Program-made: the position numbers and the translations under genes
Notes under the pieces: model-generated
Told to the model about the DNA's origin: nothing
The model's input: the letters and a program-made list of their open reading frames with translations, nothing else
The model's database searches: none
Shown here: positions 17,820 to 27,272 of the stretch, piece after piece
How positions within the stretch are numbered: the stretch's first letter is position 1
Layout of the letters: each line of letters starts with the position of its first letter
From: Arthrobacter sp. PAMC25284
GTDB lineage: Bacteria; Actinomycetota; Actinomycetes; Actinomycetales; Micrococcaceae
Direction: 5' to 3'
Length of the DNA: 64,000 bases
Assembly (NCBI RefSeq): GCF_019443425.1
Contig: NZ_CP080382.1
Coordinates: 558,001-622,000 of the forward strand

Positions 17820-19232
17820 CTAGGCGTTGGTCGAGTGCCTCGCCGAATCGCCCGCGGCCATCGCGGCCCGGCGTTGGGCGGCCTGTTCAGCGGGCTCCCG
17901 CAGTTCCGGCCAGCTCTCCGTGGCGGCCCGGACCGCGTCCGGTACGAGGTGCAGGTTCGCGGCCGCCAGGGCGCGTTCGGCGTCGTCGGGCTCCGGCACG
18001 TGCTGGCCCTTGGACAGGACGGTGATGCCGGACTCGGTGACCTTAAAACCGCGGGCCCGGTCCAGGTCGGGGTCCAGGCCGATCGCCGCCCCGGCGGGAA
18101 CGCGGACATTCTTGTCGAGGATCGCGCGATTGACCACGGCACCTTCGCCAATAATGACCTTGTCCATCAGGACTGAATCCACTACCCGGCTGTAAGAACT
18201 GACGTAGGCGTCGCTGGACACCACTGACCCCTCCACAACGCCGCCGGAAATGACGACGCCGCTTGAGACGATGGAATCAAGTGCCGTGCCTACGACGCTG
18301 TTACGGCCGCGAACAAACTTGGCGGGCGGTGAGATGCTCTGACGGGTGTAGATCGGCCATTCGGAGTTGTACAGGTTGAACACCGGCATCGGTGAGATGA
18401 GGTCCATGTGCGCGTCGTAGAAAGAATCGATGGTCCCCACGTCACGCCAGTAGGTGCGGTCCCGTTCGGTGGATCCCGGGATCTCATTGAGGGTGAAGTC
18501 GTAGACACCGGCCTCGCCCTTGTCGACGAAGTAGGGCACGATGTCGCCGCCCATGTCGTGCTTGGTATCGAGGCGCTCCGCATCATCGTGGAGCGCCTGG
18601 ACGAGTGCATCGGCGTCGAAAACGTAGTTGCCCATGGAGGCAAGGAACTGGGTGGGATCAGCGGCGAGGCCGGGGGTGCTGGCGGGCTTCTCGACGAAAG
18701 CGGCGATCTTCTGCGGATCTTCCGGGTCGACTTCGATGACGCCGAACTGGTCAGCCATGGACAGCGGCTGGCGGACGGCGGCCACGGTCGCCTTCGCACC
18801 GCTGGCGACGTGCTGCTCCACCATTTGGGAGAAGTCCATCCGGTAGACGTGATCGGCGCCGACGACGACGACGATGTCCGGGTTGGCATCGCGGATCAGG
18901 TTCAGGGACTGGTAGATGGCGTTGGCGCTGCCCAAAAACCAGCTCTTGCCGACGCGCTGCTGCGCGGGTACGGAAGCGACATAATTTCCCAGTTGCGTGG
19001 ACATCCGCCAGGTCTCGGAAATGTGACGGTCGAGGCTGTGGGATTTGTACTGGGTAAGAACCACAATCTGCAAATAGCGCGAATTCACGAGATTGGATAA
19101 TGCAAAATCAATCAGCCGGTAACTGCCGGCAAATGGCACACCAGGTTTTGCGCGGTCCGCCGTCAGCGGCATCAGCCTGTTGCCTTCGCCGCCAGCCAGC
19201 ACAATCGCCAGAACCTTCTTCGTCATCGGCAT
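17820..19232 (-). CDS. glgC: Glucose-1-phosphate adenylyltransferase
   Basis: A 470-residue enzyme making ADP-glucose from ATP and glucose-1-phosphate, the first committed step of bacterial glycogen (and maltose-1-phosphate) synthesis. The nucleotidyltransferase domain begins [28 protein letters not shown], and a left-handed beta-helix of hexapeptide repeats forms the C-terminal third ([22 protein letters not shown]). ATG 19232 is chosen over an ATG two codons later because AGGGAG lies at the right distance. The open frame further upstream has no ribosome site. A C-terminal tail after about residue 405, rich in Ala and Glu, is longer than in E. coli GlgC. It is divergent from glgA with 101 nt between them. 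Confidence 0.96.
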   Translation of the reverse strand: MPMTKKVLAIVLAGGEGNRLMPLTADRAKPGVPFAGSYRLIDFALSNLVNSRYLQIVVLTQYKSHSLDRHISETWRMSTQLGNYVASVPAQQRVGKSWFLGSANAIYQSLNLIRDANPDIVVVVGADHVYRMDFSQMVEQHVASGAKATVAAVRQPLSMADQFGVIEVDPEDPQKIAAFVEKPASTPGLAADPTQFLASMGNYVFDADALVQALHDDAERLDTKHDMGGDIVPYFVDKGEAGVYDFTLNEIPGSTERDRTYWRDVGTIDSFYDAHMDLISPMPVFNLYNSEWPIYTRQSISPPAKFVRGRNSVVGTALDSIVSSGVVISGGVVEGSVVSSDAYVSSYSRVVDSVLMDKVIIGEGAVVNRAILDKNVRVPAGAAIGLDPDLDRARGFKVTESGITVLSKGQHVPEPDDAERALAAANLHLVPDAVRAATESWPELREPAEQAAQRRAAMAAGDSARHSTNA

Positions 19233-19333
19233 AGTGGTAACTCCCTGTACATCCTCGAAACGCCCCTGCCGCCCGGTATTCCCGGACTCCTTCACACTAG
19301 ATCAGATAGCCGGGAACGACTACCTTAGTTATC

Positions 19334-20543
19334 GTGCGAATAGATATTGTGACTAAAGAATTTCCGCCCGAGATCTACGGCGGCGCCGGCGTCCATGTGG
19401 CGGAACTGAGCAGGGTGCTTGCCAAGCACGTGGACCTTCAGGTCCGCGCATTCGGAGCCCCGCGCGACACGGATTACCACGGGGCCACGGTGAGTTCATA
19501 CTCCACGCCTGCGGACCTGGCGGACGCTAACGCGGCCCCTCCAGACCCTCGGCGTTGATCTGCGAATCGTCCCCGACATCGCGGGAGCGGACCTTGTGCA
19601 CTCGCACACCTGGTACGCCAACATGGCCGGACACTTGGCGTCCCTGCTGCACGGCATCCCGCACGTGCTCAGCGCGCACAGCCTGGAACCGCTGCGGCCG
19701 TGGAAGGCCGAGCAGCTCGGCGGCGGCTACGCCCTGTCCTCGTGGGTGGAGAAGACCGCCTACGAAGCGGCGGCGGCCATCATCGCCGTCTCGGAGGGCA
19801 TGCGCCAGGACATTTTGCGCAGCTACCCCGACGTGGATCCTGCCAAGGTCAAGGTGGTCCACAACGGCATCGACGTCAGCATGTGGACCCGCGACGAGAA
19901 CAGCGAGGCGATCCGTGCCCTCGGCATCGATCCGGACCGGCCCAGTGTGGTGTTCGTCGGCCGCAATACCCGGCAGAAGGGCGTCCCGTACCTGCTGCGG
20001 GCTGCCGCGAAACTGCCGGCGGACGTCCAGCTGGTCCTGTGCCTGGGCGCTGCAGACACTCCGGAGCTCGCGGCCGAGACCGCACGCCTGATCGAGGAGT
20101 TGCAGGGGCAGCGCAGCGGTGTGGTGCTGATCGAAAGGATGCTGCCCCGTACGGAGCTCATCCAGGTCCTCAGCCACGCCACCGCGTTCGCCTGCCCGTC
20201 CATCTACGAGCCGCTGGGCATCGTCAACCTGGAGGCCATGGCCTGCGGCGCGGCCGTGGTGGCCAGCGCGACCGGCGGCATCCCTGAAGTGGTGCAGCAC
20301 GGCGAAACAGGGCTGCTGGTGGAAATCGAACAGGTCACGGACGGCACGGGCACCCCGCTCGATCCGGAAAAGTTCGTCACCGAGTTCGCCGCCGCGCTGA
20401 CCGAGGTCGTTTCGGATCCGGCCCGAGCCCGGGCTATGGGCGAGGCCGGCAGGCGCCGTGCCGAGGAGCATTTCTCCTGGGAGTCCATCACCGAAACCAC
20501 GCTCGAGGTGTACCGCTCGGTGTTGCCTGGGGGTGCTTCCTGA
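19334..20543 (+). pseudogene. glgA: Glycogen synthase / maltose-1-phosphate synthase GlgA (GT4), one frameshift
   Basis: A retaining glycosyltransferase of family GT4, the actinobacterial GlgA/GlgM type, using ADP-glucose to extend glucan or form maltose-1-phosphate. The N-terminus MRIDIVTKEFPPEIYGGAGVHVAELSRVLA and the donor-binding block CPSIYEPLGIVNLEAMACGAAVVAS are family hallmarks. The frame breaks in GGCCCC at 19534-19539. Dropping one C gives ANAALQTLGVDLRIVPDIAG and a 402-residue product, the usual length. GTG 19334 has TACCTT 7 nt upstream and no Shine-Dalgarno, a leaderless start. It is divergent from glgC, the enzyme that makes its donor. The break is most likely an artefact, since both halves are well conserved. 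Confidence 0.88.
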
Positions 20544-20572
20544 CCCGGTTCTGTCTGCTTCCTGAAACATAG

Positions 20573-20607
20573 CGACGGCGCCGCCCCGGTGAGGGGTGGC
20601 GCCGTCG
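20573..20607. terminator. Hairpin terminator between convergent glgA and acyl-CoA oxidase genes
   Basis: CGACGGCGCCGCCCC pairs with GGGGTGGCGCCGTCG (one G-T pair) around GGTGA, followed on the plus strand by TTGTGTT. It lies between stops at 20543 and 20649. Confidence 0.75.
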
Positions 20608-20648
20608 TTGTGTTCACTTGCCGGGGAACCCCCGGACGGCCCGTGCCG

Positions 20649-22779
20649 TCAGCCGGCCTGTGGTTTGGCCGTCCGGGCCTGGCGGGCGAGCAGGATTTTC
20701 TCGTCCACCGGGGCGGTACCGCTGGCACGCTGTGTCCGGTAATAGTCCCGGGCTTCGTCCTGGCGGGTTTTTTCAGCCCCGGTCGCTACGGCGGCGCGGA
20801 GGTGTTCGGGGCCGAGGCCAAAGGCGTCCACCAAATCCACGGCATGCGGACGGATCTTGACCAGGAGCCGGTTGATGTAATCGCCCACCGTGCGGCCGCG
20901 TTGCATTGAAAGCCGCCCGTTCATGAGGTACCAGGACAGGTTCTTCTCAATCAGTGACAGTCCGAAGAGGTCCCGGAGCCAGGTCAGCACCTTCCTGGTA
21001 CCCGGATCCTCGACGTGTCCGAGAGCCTCCGTGAAGGCCTCCCACTGGAGCAGTTCCGCGTGCGCCCGGGCCGCTTCGATGAGGTCATCCTGGTGCTTGT
21101 TGAAAAGCGCGGCGCCTTTTTGCTGGGGCATTTTGTTGACACCCCTGAGCGCGGTGCCGGCTTCGGCGACCATGGTCTGGACGCGGTCAGTGAGCAGGGC
21201 GCGCTGGCTGGCTTCGTCCTTGATGGCGGTCGCCGCCTTCTGCACCTGACCGGTGTCGGCCACGAACTGGGCAACCCCGCGCAGGCCGGTGCGGTGGATG
21301 GCGACGCCGGCGGCCTGGCCCACGACGTAGCGCGCCAGCACGCCGAAGTTGACTGTCCGGAATTCCTTGGCGTAGTCGGCCAACAGGCGCTTGGCGACCA
21401 GCTGCAGCAGCACCGTGTTGTCGCCTTCGAAGGTGGCGTACACGTCAAGGTCCGCGCGCAGCGAGCCGAACCGGTTCTCAATCAGGAACCCGGCCCCACC
21501 GCACGCCTCGCGGCACTCCTGGAGGGTGTCCAGGGCATGCCAGGTACTCAGTGGCTTGAGCGCGGCGGCGAGGGTTTCCAGATCCTGCCGGTCCTCATCA
21601 GTGTCCGTGCGCCCGGAGAAGACGTCGTCGAATTTTTCCAGCAGCTGTTCACTGGCGAAGCCGGCGGCGTACGTGGTCGCCAGCCGGGTGAAGAGCCGGC
21701 GCTGGTGCCGCTGGTAGTCCAGCAGGACCTCCTCGTCGGTCGCGGAGGAGGCGTTGAACTGGCGGCGTTCGGTGGCGTAGCGGATGGCCGTCGTGAGGGC
21801 CATCTTCGCGGCGGTCACCGCAGCGCCGTCGAGGGAGACCCGGCCCTGGACGAGGGTGCCGAGCATGGTGAAGAAGCGCCGTCCGGGGCTGGCGATGGGG
21901 GAGCTGTAGGTCCCGTCGGCGTCGACGTTGCCGTAGCGGTTCAGGAGGTTGGTGCGCGGGATCCGGACGTGGGTGAAGTGCAGCCGTCCGTTATCGATGC
22001 CGTTGAGTCCCCCCTTGACGCCGTCGTCCTCGCCACCCACGCCGGGCAGGAAGTCCTTGGTGACGGGGTCACGCAGGTCCACGTAGAAGGCGTGGACGCC
22101 ATGGTTGACGCCCTTCGTGATGAGCTGGGCAAACACGACGGCGCCGGTGCCGTCGATCGCTGCGTTGCCGATATAGTCCTTCCACGCCGCGCGGAAGGGG
22201 GTGTGGATGACGAACTCCTCGGTGTCCGCATCATAGTTCGCCGTGGTGCTGATGCTGGCCACATCCGAGCCATGACCGGTTTCGGTCATGGCGAAGCAGC
22301 CGGGGATGTCCAGATTCATGATGCCGGGCAGCCACTTGCGGTGATGCTCTTCGGTGCCCAGATGCATCACGGCGGAACCGAAGAGCCCCCACTGCACGCC
22401 CGCTTTGATCTGCAGCGACGGGTCGGCAATCACGAGCTCCTGGAACCCGGCAACGTTGCCCCCGTGATCTTCCTCGCCCCCCACTGACTTCGGGAATGCC
22501 CGGTGGACGGCGTTGTTCTCAACAAGGTACTGCAGCTGGGCGAAGACCCGGCGCCGGTGTTCCGTGTGGGGCATGCCTTCGATCTTGTGCAGCTCAGGAT
22601 GGGCCGCAAGCGTGCGGGCCCTGGCGGCGGATATCGGCCCAGCGGCCCAGCAGCTGCTCGCCGAGCGCCGCGACGTCGACGACGGGGGTTACGTGCCCCG
22701 ACGACGGTGCGGCAGGCGCCGTCACCGACGGTGCGGGCGCCGGGGTTGGGCCGCCGGTGCGGTCCGCGAGATCAGTCAT
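20649..22779 (-). pseudogene. Acyl-CoA oxidase/dehydrogenase, one frameshift near the N-terminus
   Basis: A FAD-dependent acyl-CoA oxidising enzyme, the first step of beta-oxidation. GCFAMTETGHGSDVASISTTA binds FAD, and ECREACGGAGFLIENRF with a long C-terminal domain is closer to acyl-CoA oxidases than to short FadE proteins. The true N-terminus is MTDLADRTGGPTPAP at 22779. The frame is lost in GGGCCC at 22616-22621. Removing one base gives ARTLAAHPELHKIEGMPHTE, continuous with the 641-residue downstream frame. The repaired length is 709 residues. It follows the TetR gene on the same strand (58 nt apart) and is probably co-transcribed with it. The locus resembles mycobacterial fadE5-fadA2-fabG4-htdX. 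The shift is likely a base-calling error. Confidence 0.87.
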
Positions 22780-22837
22780 GTCGATTCCTTCGTTGGTTCG
22801 GACAGAGGAGGTGCTCCGCTGGTGTGGCGGGGACGTT

Positions 22838-23548
22838 TCAGGGTGCTGGCTCCGTGGCCCGGAGTTCGGGGGCGATCCCCAGGCAGAGCCAATCGGTGAT
22901 CTGCCGGGCCATCCCGGCCTGGTCAGGTTTGGTGGGCGAGGCCGGGCTGGCGAGCCATTGTTCGCCGGCGTTGCGGACCAGGCCGATCGCGGCGTTCGGC
23001 CAGTATCCGATGACTGTTTCCCTGCCCGGTCCGGCGCCGAGGTATCCGCGCATGGGGCGGGCGATCATGTCGCTGATCGCGGTGAAGAAGTGTCCCAGGG
23101 CGCCCGCTCCGGCGTTCGCACCCGTCCCGGCTTCGGGATCACCGTAGGCGTGCCGGGTGACGAAGGTGTAGACGTGGGGACTCGTTTCGGCCATCTGAAG
23201 GTAGGCGGAGACCATCGCGAGCAGGCCTTCGCGCGGGGTCTGGGCACCCTCGGCTGCTTCCTGGATCCGCCGCTGCATTTGGCTGAGCACCACCTCGCCG
23301 ACCGCCTGCTGCAATCCCGCCTTGTCGCCGAAGTATCGGTAGAAGACAGATTTCGATGTTCCGGACGCGGCGGCGATGTCTTCCATCGAGGCATCACTGC
23401 CGAGCGCGTGGACGGCCTTGCGGGCGGACTTGATGAGCTCCCGGCGGCGCTCCTCCCGGTGTGACTGCCAGCGGGTGGCGCGGCCATCATGGGCACCAGG
23501 GCCGGTGTGGGCGCCTGGGTCAGGCAAATCGGCGGGAAGCATGTTCAC
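22838..23548 (-). CDS. TetR family repressor of the fatty-acid locus
   Basis: A 236-residue one-component regulator. The DNA-binding domain is ASMEDIAAASGTSKSVFYRYFGDKAGLQQAV, and the rest is a ligand-binding helical domain, probably for an acyl-CoA. GTG 23548 is chosen because TACGCT lies 7 nt upstream (leaderless). ATG 23542 is the alternative; the frame stays open upstream into the thiolase gene but without coding character. The -10 box sits inside a 13-bp inverted repeat that also precedes the divergent thiolase gene, so the protein should repress both itself plus the oxidase and the fadA-fabG-MaoC operon. Release by long-chain acyl-CoA is inferred from related regulators, not seen. Confidence 0.88.
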   Translation of the reverse strand: MNMLPADLPDPGAHTGPGAHDGRATRWQSHREERRRELIKSARKAVHALGSDASMEDIAAASGTSKSVFYRYFGDKAGLQQAVGEVVLSQMQRRIQEAAEGAQTPREGLLAMVSAYLQMAETSPHVYTFVTRHAYGDPEAGTGANAGAGALGHFFTAISDMIARPMRGYLGAGPGRETVIGYWPNAAIGLVRNAGEQWLASPASPTKPDQAGMARQITDWLCLGIAPELRATEPAP

Positions 23549-23579
23549 GATACTCAGCGTATCAGGTACGCTGGGTATC
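23549..23579. promoter_or_regulatory. TetR operator between divergent fad genes
   Basis: GATACTCAGCGTA and TACGCTGGGTATC are inverted repeats (12 of 13 positions) separated by TCAGG. The site covers the -10 region of the TetR gene and lies 31 bp before the thiolase ATG. Its symmetry and position make it the likely binding site of the adjacent TetR protein. Confidence 0.8.
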
Positions 23580-23609
23580 AGTAACCCGCTTTGAGCAAAG
23601 GAGACAGTC

Positions 23610-24977
23610 ATGACCGTCCATGGACAGTCCGCCCCAGGACCGCAGGATCCCGTCCCGTCTGAGGGGACACCGGCAGTGTCCCAGCTCCGCAAAGCGGTGA
23701 TCGTGGGCGGCAACCGGATCCCGTTCGCCCGTACCGGTGGCGCGTACACCCGCTCGTCGAACCAGGACATGCTCACGGCGGCGCTGGATGGCCTGATCGC
23801 CCGGTTCGGCCTGCAGGATGAACGGATCGGCGAAGTCGCCGCCGGGGCCGTACTCAAGCACTCCAGGGACTTTAATCTGACCCGCGAGGCTGTCCTGGGC
23901 TCGGCCCTGTCCGCAGAGACCCCGGCCTATGATTTGCAGCAGGCCTGTGCCACCGGCCTGGAAACCGTCCTCGGCCTCGCCAACAAGATCCGGCTCGGCC
24001 AGATCGATTCCGCCATTGCTGGTGGCGTTGATTCCGCCTCAGACGCCCCCATTGCTGTCAGCCAAGGACTGCGCGAGGCCCTGCTGGACCTCAGCCGCGC
24101 CAGGTCCATGCCGGAGAAGCTCAGGATCCTGAGCCGCCTCCGGCCAAAGGACCTGACTCCGGACGCTCCCAACACCGGCGAACCGCGGACCGGCCTGTCG
24201 ATGGGCGAGCACCAGGCCCTGACCACCGCGCAGTGGAAGATCACCCGGGAAGCCCAGGATGAACTGGCGTTCAACAGCCACCAAAACCTTGCCGCGGCCT
24301 ATGATGCAGGCTTCTTCGATGACCTGCTCACCGCCTACCGGGGCCTCAGCAAGGACTCAAACCTGCGCCCCGATACCAGCCGTGAAAAGCTGGCCACGCT
24401 CAAGCCCGTCTTCGGGAAGAACCTGGGCGCCGAAGCCACCATGACGGCCGGCAACTCGACACCGCTCACTGATGGTGCCGCTACCGTCCTGATGGCCTCC
24501 GAGGAGTGGGCCGACGCGCACGACCTGCCGAAGCTGGCCACGGTGGTCGATGGCGAGGCGGCCGCCGTGGACTTCGTCCACGGCAAGGACGGTCTGCTCA
24601 TGGCGCCCGCCTTCGCTGTTCCGCGGCTGCTGGCCCGCAACGGCCTCACCCTGGCGGATTTTGACTTCTTCGAAATCCACGAAGCTTTCGCCGGCACGGT
24701 ACTCTCCACCCTGGCCGCCTGGGAGGACGAGGAATTCGGCCGCACCCGGCTCGGCCTCGATGGGGCCTTCGGGAGCATCGACCGGACCAAACTGAACGTC
24801 CACGGTTCATCGCTCGCCACCGGACACCCATTTGCCGCGACCGGCGGGCGGATCGTCGCCTCGCTGGCAAAAATGCTGCACGCCAAGGGCCAGGTGGACG
24901 GCCGCCCGGCCCGCGGCCTGATTTCAGTCTGCGCCGCCGGCGGCCAGGGCGTCGTCGCCATCCTCGAAGCCCACTAG
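23610..24977 (+). CDS. fadA: Acetyl-CoA C-acyltransferase (thiolase)
   Basis: A 455-residue thiolase that cleaves 3-ketoacyl-CoA with CoA in the last step of beta-oxidation. The nucleophilic cysteine is in DLQQACATGLETVLG. The second and third catalytic elements are NVHGSSLATGHPFAATGG (His) and SVCAAGGQG (Cys). It starts with GGAGA at good spacing before ATG 23610. Its first 25 residues are an extra leader before KAVIVGGNRIPFARTGG. By position and partners it corresponds to mycobacterial FadA2, next to fabG4. It is divergent from the TetR gene and controlled through the shared operator. The next gene starts 9 nt after the stop. Confidence 0.93.
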   Translation: MTVHGQSAPGPQDPVPSEGTPAVSQLRKAVIVGGNRIPFARTGGAYTRSSNQDMLTAALDGLIARFGLQDERIGEVAAGAVLKHSRDFNLTREAVLGSALSAETPAYDLQQACATGLETVLGLANKIRLGQIDSAIAGGVDSASDAPIAVSQGLREALLDLSRARSMPEKLRILSRLRPKDLTPDAPNTGEPRTGLSMGEHQALTTAQWKITREAQDELAFNSHQNLAAAYDAGFFDDLLTAYRGLSKDSNLRPDTSREKLATLKPVFGKNLGAEATMTAGNSTPLTDGAATVLMASEEWADAHDLPKLATVVDGEAAAVDFVHGKDGLLMAPAFAVPRLLARNGLTLADFDFFEIHEAFAGTVLSTLAAWEDEEFGRTRLGLDGAFGSIDRTKLNVHGSSLATGHPFAATGGRIVASLAKMLHAKGQVDGRPARGLISVCAAGGQGVVAILEAH

Positions 24978-24986
24978 GAGGACCCC

Positions 24987-26327
24987 ATGACAGATAACTA
25001 CACCCGGTTCGTGAGCAGGGGCTTCGGTAAGGACCTCGCGCAGCGGCTGGGCTTGCCCCAACCGGTCATTCTCAGGCGCCACCGGCCGGACGCCCCCCTT
25101 GTCGACGGCCCGGTCCTGGTCCAGGGATCCACCCGTGGCGCCGACGAACTCGCCGCCGCCCTCCTGGCCTGGAACCTGGATGTCCGCCGCCACGCCGTGC
25201 CGAAAGAAAAGCTCTGCGCCATCATCCTGGTCCTCGACGAACTCGCACACCCGGACGATCTCGCTGAACCGGTCCTGACCGCTGCCGGTTCGTTGCGGGA
25301 TCTGGCGCCGAACGCCCGTTTCATCAGCGTGTCCCGGACCGCCGCGAGCGCAGCGGATCCCGCCGCGGCCGCGGCACGGCAGGGCGTGGACGGACTCCTG
25401 CGTTCGCTGGCCAAGGAACTTCGCGCCGGCGCCACGGCTAACGGCGTCCTGCTCGGCGATGACGCGGAGACCACCAGCCCGAGTACCCTGGGCGCGTTGG
25501 GTTTCTTCCTCTCCGGCCGCTCCGCCTTCGTGGACGGCCAGTTCCTCACGGTCAGCTCCGGAGGCGGCAGGTTGCCGGACGACGCCGCGAAACCGCTGGC
25601 GGGGAAGACCGCCGTCGTCACCGGGGCAGCCCGGGGGATCGGCGCCGCCATTGCCCGCACGTTGTACCGCGACGGCGCAACCCTGATCGTCGTCGACGTC
25701 CCGGCTGCCGGCGACCATCTGGCGGAGGTCGCCAATGAAGTCCGGGGTACGGCGCTGCAGCTGGACATCACCCGGCCGGACGCCGGACAGCGGATCATCG
25801 ACCACGCTGTGGAGCGCCACCACGGCCTGGACATCATGGTGCACAACGCCGGCATTACCCGGGACAAGCTGCTCGCCAACATGGACCCGGGCCGCTGGAA
25901 CTCCGTTCTGGCCGTTAACATCGCGGCGCAACTGCGGATCAACGAGGCACTGCTGGCCTCAGCGCACTTCCGCGGCTCGCCGCGGATTGTGTCAGTAGCC
26001 TCCACCAGCGGGATCGCAGGCAACCGCGGGCAGACCAACTATGCCGCGTCAAAGGGCGGTGTCACCGGCATGGTCCGCGCCACAGTGCCGTTGATGGCCG
26101 CACACGGCGGCACCGTCAACGCCGTGGCGCCGGGCTTCATCGAAACGGACATGACAGCGCGGATTCCATTCGCCACCCGTGAAGTGGCCCGCCGGTTGAA
26201 TTCGCTGCAGCAGGGCGGCCGGCCCGGTGACGTCGCGGAGGCCATTGCCTTCCTGGCCAGCGATGCGGCCGGCGGCATCTCAGGCGAGGTGCTCCGGGTC
26301 TGCGGGCAGAATCTGGTCGGCGCATGA
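24987..26327 (+). CDS. fabG: High-molecular-weight 3-oxoacyl-ACP/CoA reductase (FabG4-like)
   Basis: A 446-residue SDR about twice the usual FabG length. The N-terminal 200 residues form a degenerate Rossmann-like domain, and the C-terminal domain is the active one: TAVVTGAARGIGAAIARTLYRDG binds NAD(H), VHNAG and the catalytic YAASKGG follow. This matches FabG4 (Rv0242c) of mycobacteria, which prefers NADH and acts on 3-ketoacyl-CoA. It could run in either direction, as 3-hydroxyacyl dehydrogenase in degradation or as reductase in chain building. It lies between the thiolase and MaoC genes, with an ATGA overlap with the latter. Confidence 0.92.
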   Translation: MTDNYTRFVSRGFGKDLAQRLGLPQPVILRRHRPDAPLVDGPVLVQGSTRGADELAAALLAWNLDVRRHAVPKEKLCAIILVLDELAHPDDLAEPVLTAAGSLRDLAPNARFISVSRTAASAADPAAAAARQGVDGLLRSLAKELRAGATANGVLLGDDAETTSPSTLGALGFFLSGRSAFVDGQFLTVSSGGGRLPDDAAKPLAGKTAVVTGAARGIGAAIARTLYRDGATLIVVDVPAAGDHLAEVANEVRGTALQLDITRPDAGQRIIDHAVERHHGLDIMVHNAGITRDKLLANMDPGRWNSVLAVNIAAQLRINEALLASAHFRGSPRIVSVASTSGIAGNRGQTNYAASKGGVTGMVRATVPLMAAHGGTVNAVAPGFIETDMTARIPFATREVARRLNSLQQGGRPGDVAEAIAFLASDAAGGISGEVLRVCGQNLVGA

Positions 26328-27235
26328 ACGATTCCCAGCCCGTGATCCTGGGCGAGCTGCCCTCCCTCTCGAAGCTCTATGTGAATGCGGCCGCCACGGC
26401 CGCACGGCGCAGGGTTCTCGGCACCTTCGCCGGCACGGCGCTCCCGGAGTCCCGTCATGAGGTGCGGGGCGTACGGGCCGATGTTGCGAACCTGACCGCC
26501 TACCAGCACCTGCTTGGCGAGACAGCGAGCGATGTGCTCCCGGCCGGATTCATCCATGCGCTGACGTTCCCGCTGGCCATGAGCCTGATGAACCGCGACG
26601 ACTTCCCGCTGCCTCTGCTGGGCATGATCCACCTGAGGAACACGGTGGAGCAGTCCGCGCCGGTCCGTTTCACCGAGGCCCTGGATCTTCGCGCCGCCGT
26701 GCAGAACCTGCGCGGGCACCGGGCCGGCACGCAGTTCGATGCCGTCGCCGAGGTCCGCGGTGCGGGGGACGGGGCCATCAGGTGGCGCGGCGTCTCCACC
26801 TACCTGGCAAAGGGCGTTTTCCTGCCTGGAATCGACAAACCGTCCGCGTCGTCGGCTCCTGTGCCCTTCTCGGCACCTGATCCCACCGCAATGTGGCAAC
26901 TGGGAGTTGATACCGGCCGCGCCTACGCAGCCGTCTCCGGCGACTTCAACCCGATCCACCTGAGCGTCCTGACCGCCAAGGCTTTGGGGCTGCGCCGATC
27001 CATCGCCCACGGCATGTACCTCGCCTCCAGGGCGCTGGCGGATGTCGGCGCCGTCAAGGGCGATTCCTTCCGCTGGGAGGTGGCCTTTGACGCGCCGGTG
27101 TTCCTGCCGGCACGGGTGGCCTTGGAGATCAGCACCGGCCAGGATGACACCGGTGCGTGGCAGCGGTCGGATTACACTGCATGGAATTCCCGCTCCGGCC
27201 GCAGGCACTTCAGCGGAGCGGTGACGGCCATTTAG
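26324..27235 (+). CDS. MaoC/hot-dog fold enoyl-CoA hydratase or 3-hydroxyacyl dehydratase
   Basis: A 303-residue double hot-dog protein similar to mycobacterial HtdX (Rv0241c). The hydratase-2 motif, Asp and His in VSGDFNPIHLSVLTAKALG followed by SIAHGMYLASRAL, lies in the C-terminal hot dog. The N-terminal half is the non-catalytic one. It interconverts (R)-3-hydroxyacyl and trans-2-enoyl thioesters. Together with the upstream thiolase and FabG4-like reductase it supplies three of the four steps of a fatty-acyl cycle, and the oxidase at 20649-22779 supplies the fourth. It starts in ATGA overlap with the reductase gene and ends the operon, 37 nt from a convergent gene, with no clear terminator. 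Confidence 0.9.
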   Translation: MNDSQPVILGELPSLSKLYVNAAATAARRRVLGTFAGTALPESRHEVRGVRADVANLTAYQHLLGETASDVLPAGFIHALTFPLAMSLMNRDDFPLPLLGMIHLRNTVEQSAPVRFTEALDLRAAVQNLRGHRAGTQFDAVAEVRGAGDGAIRWRGVSTYLAKGVFLPGIDKPSASSAPVPFSAPDPTAMWQLGVDTGRAYAAVSGDFNPIHLSVLTAKALGLRRSIAHGMYLASRALADVGAVKGDSFRWEVAFDAPVFLPARVALEISTGQDDTGAWQRSDYTAWNSRSGRRHFSGAVTAI

Positions 27236-27272
27236 CTCCGCTGACGGGTCCGGCCAGTGCCGTCGTCCGTTG

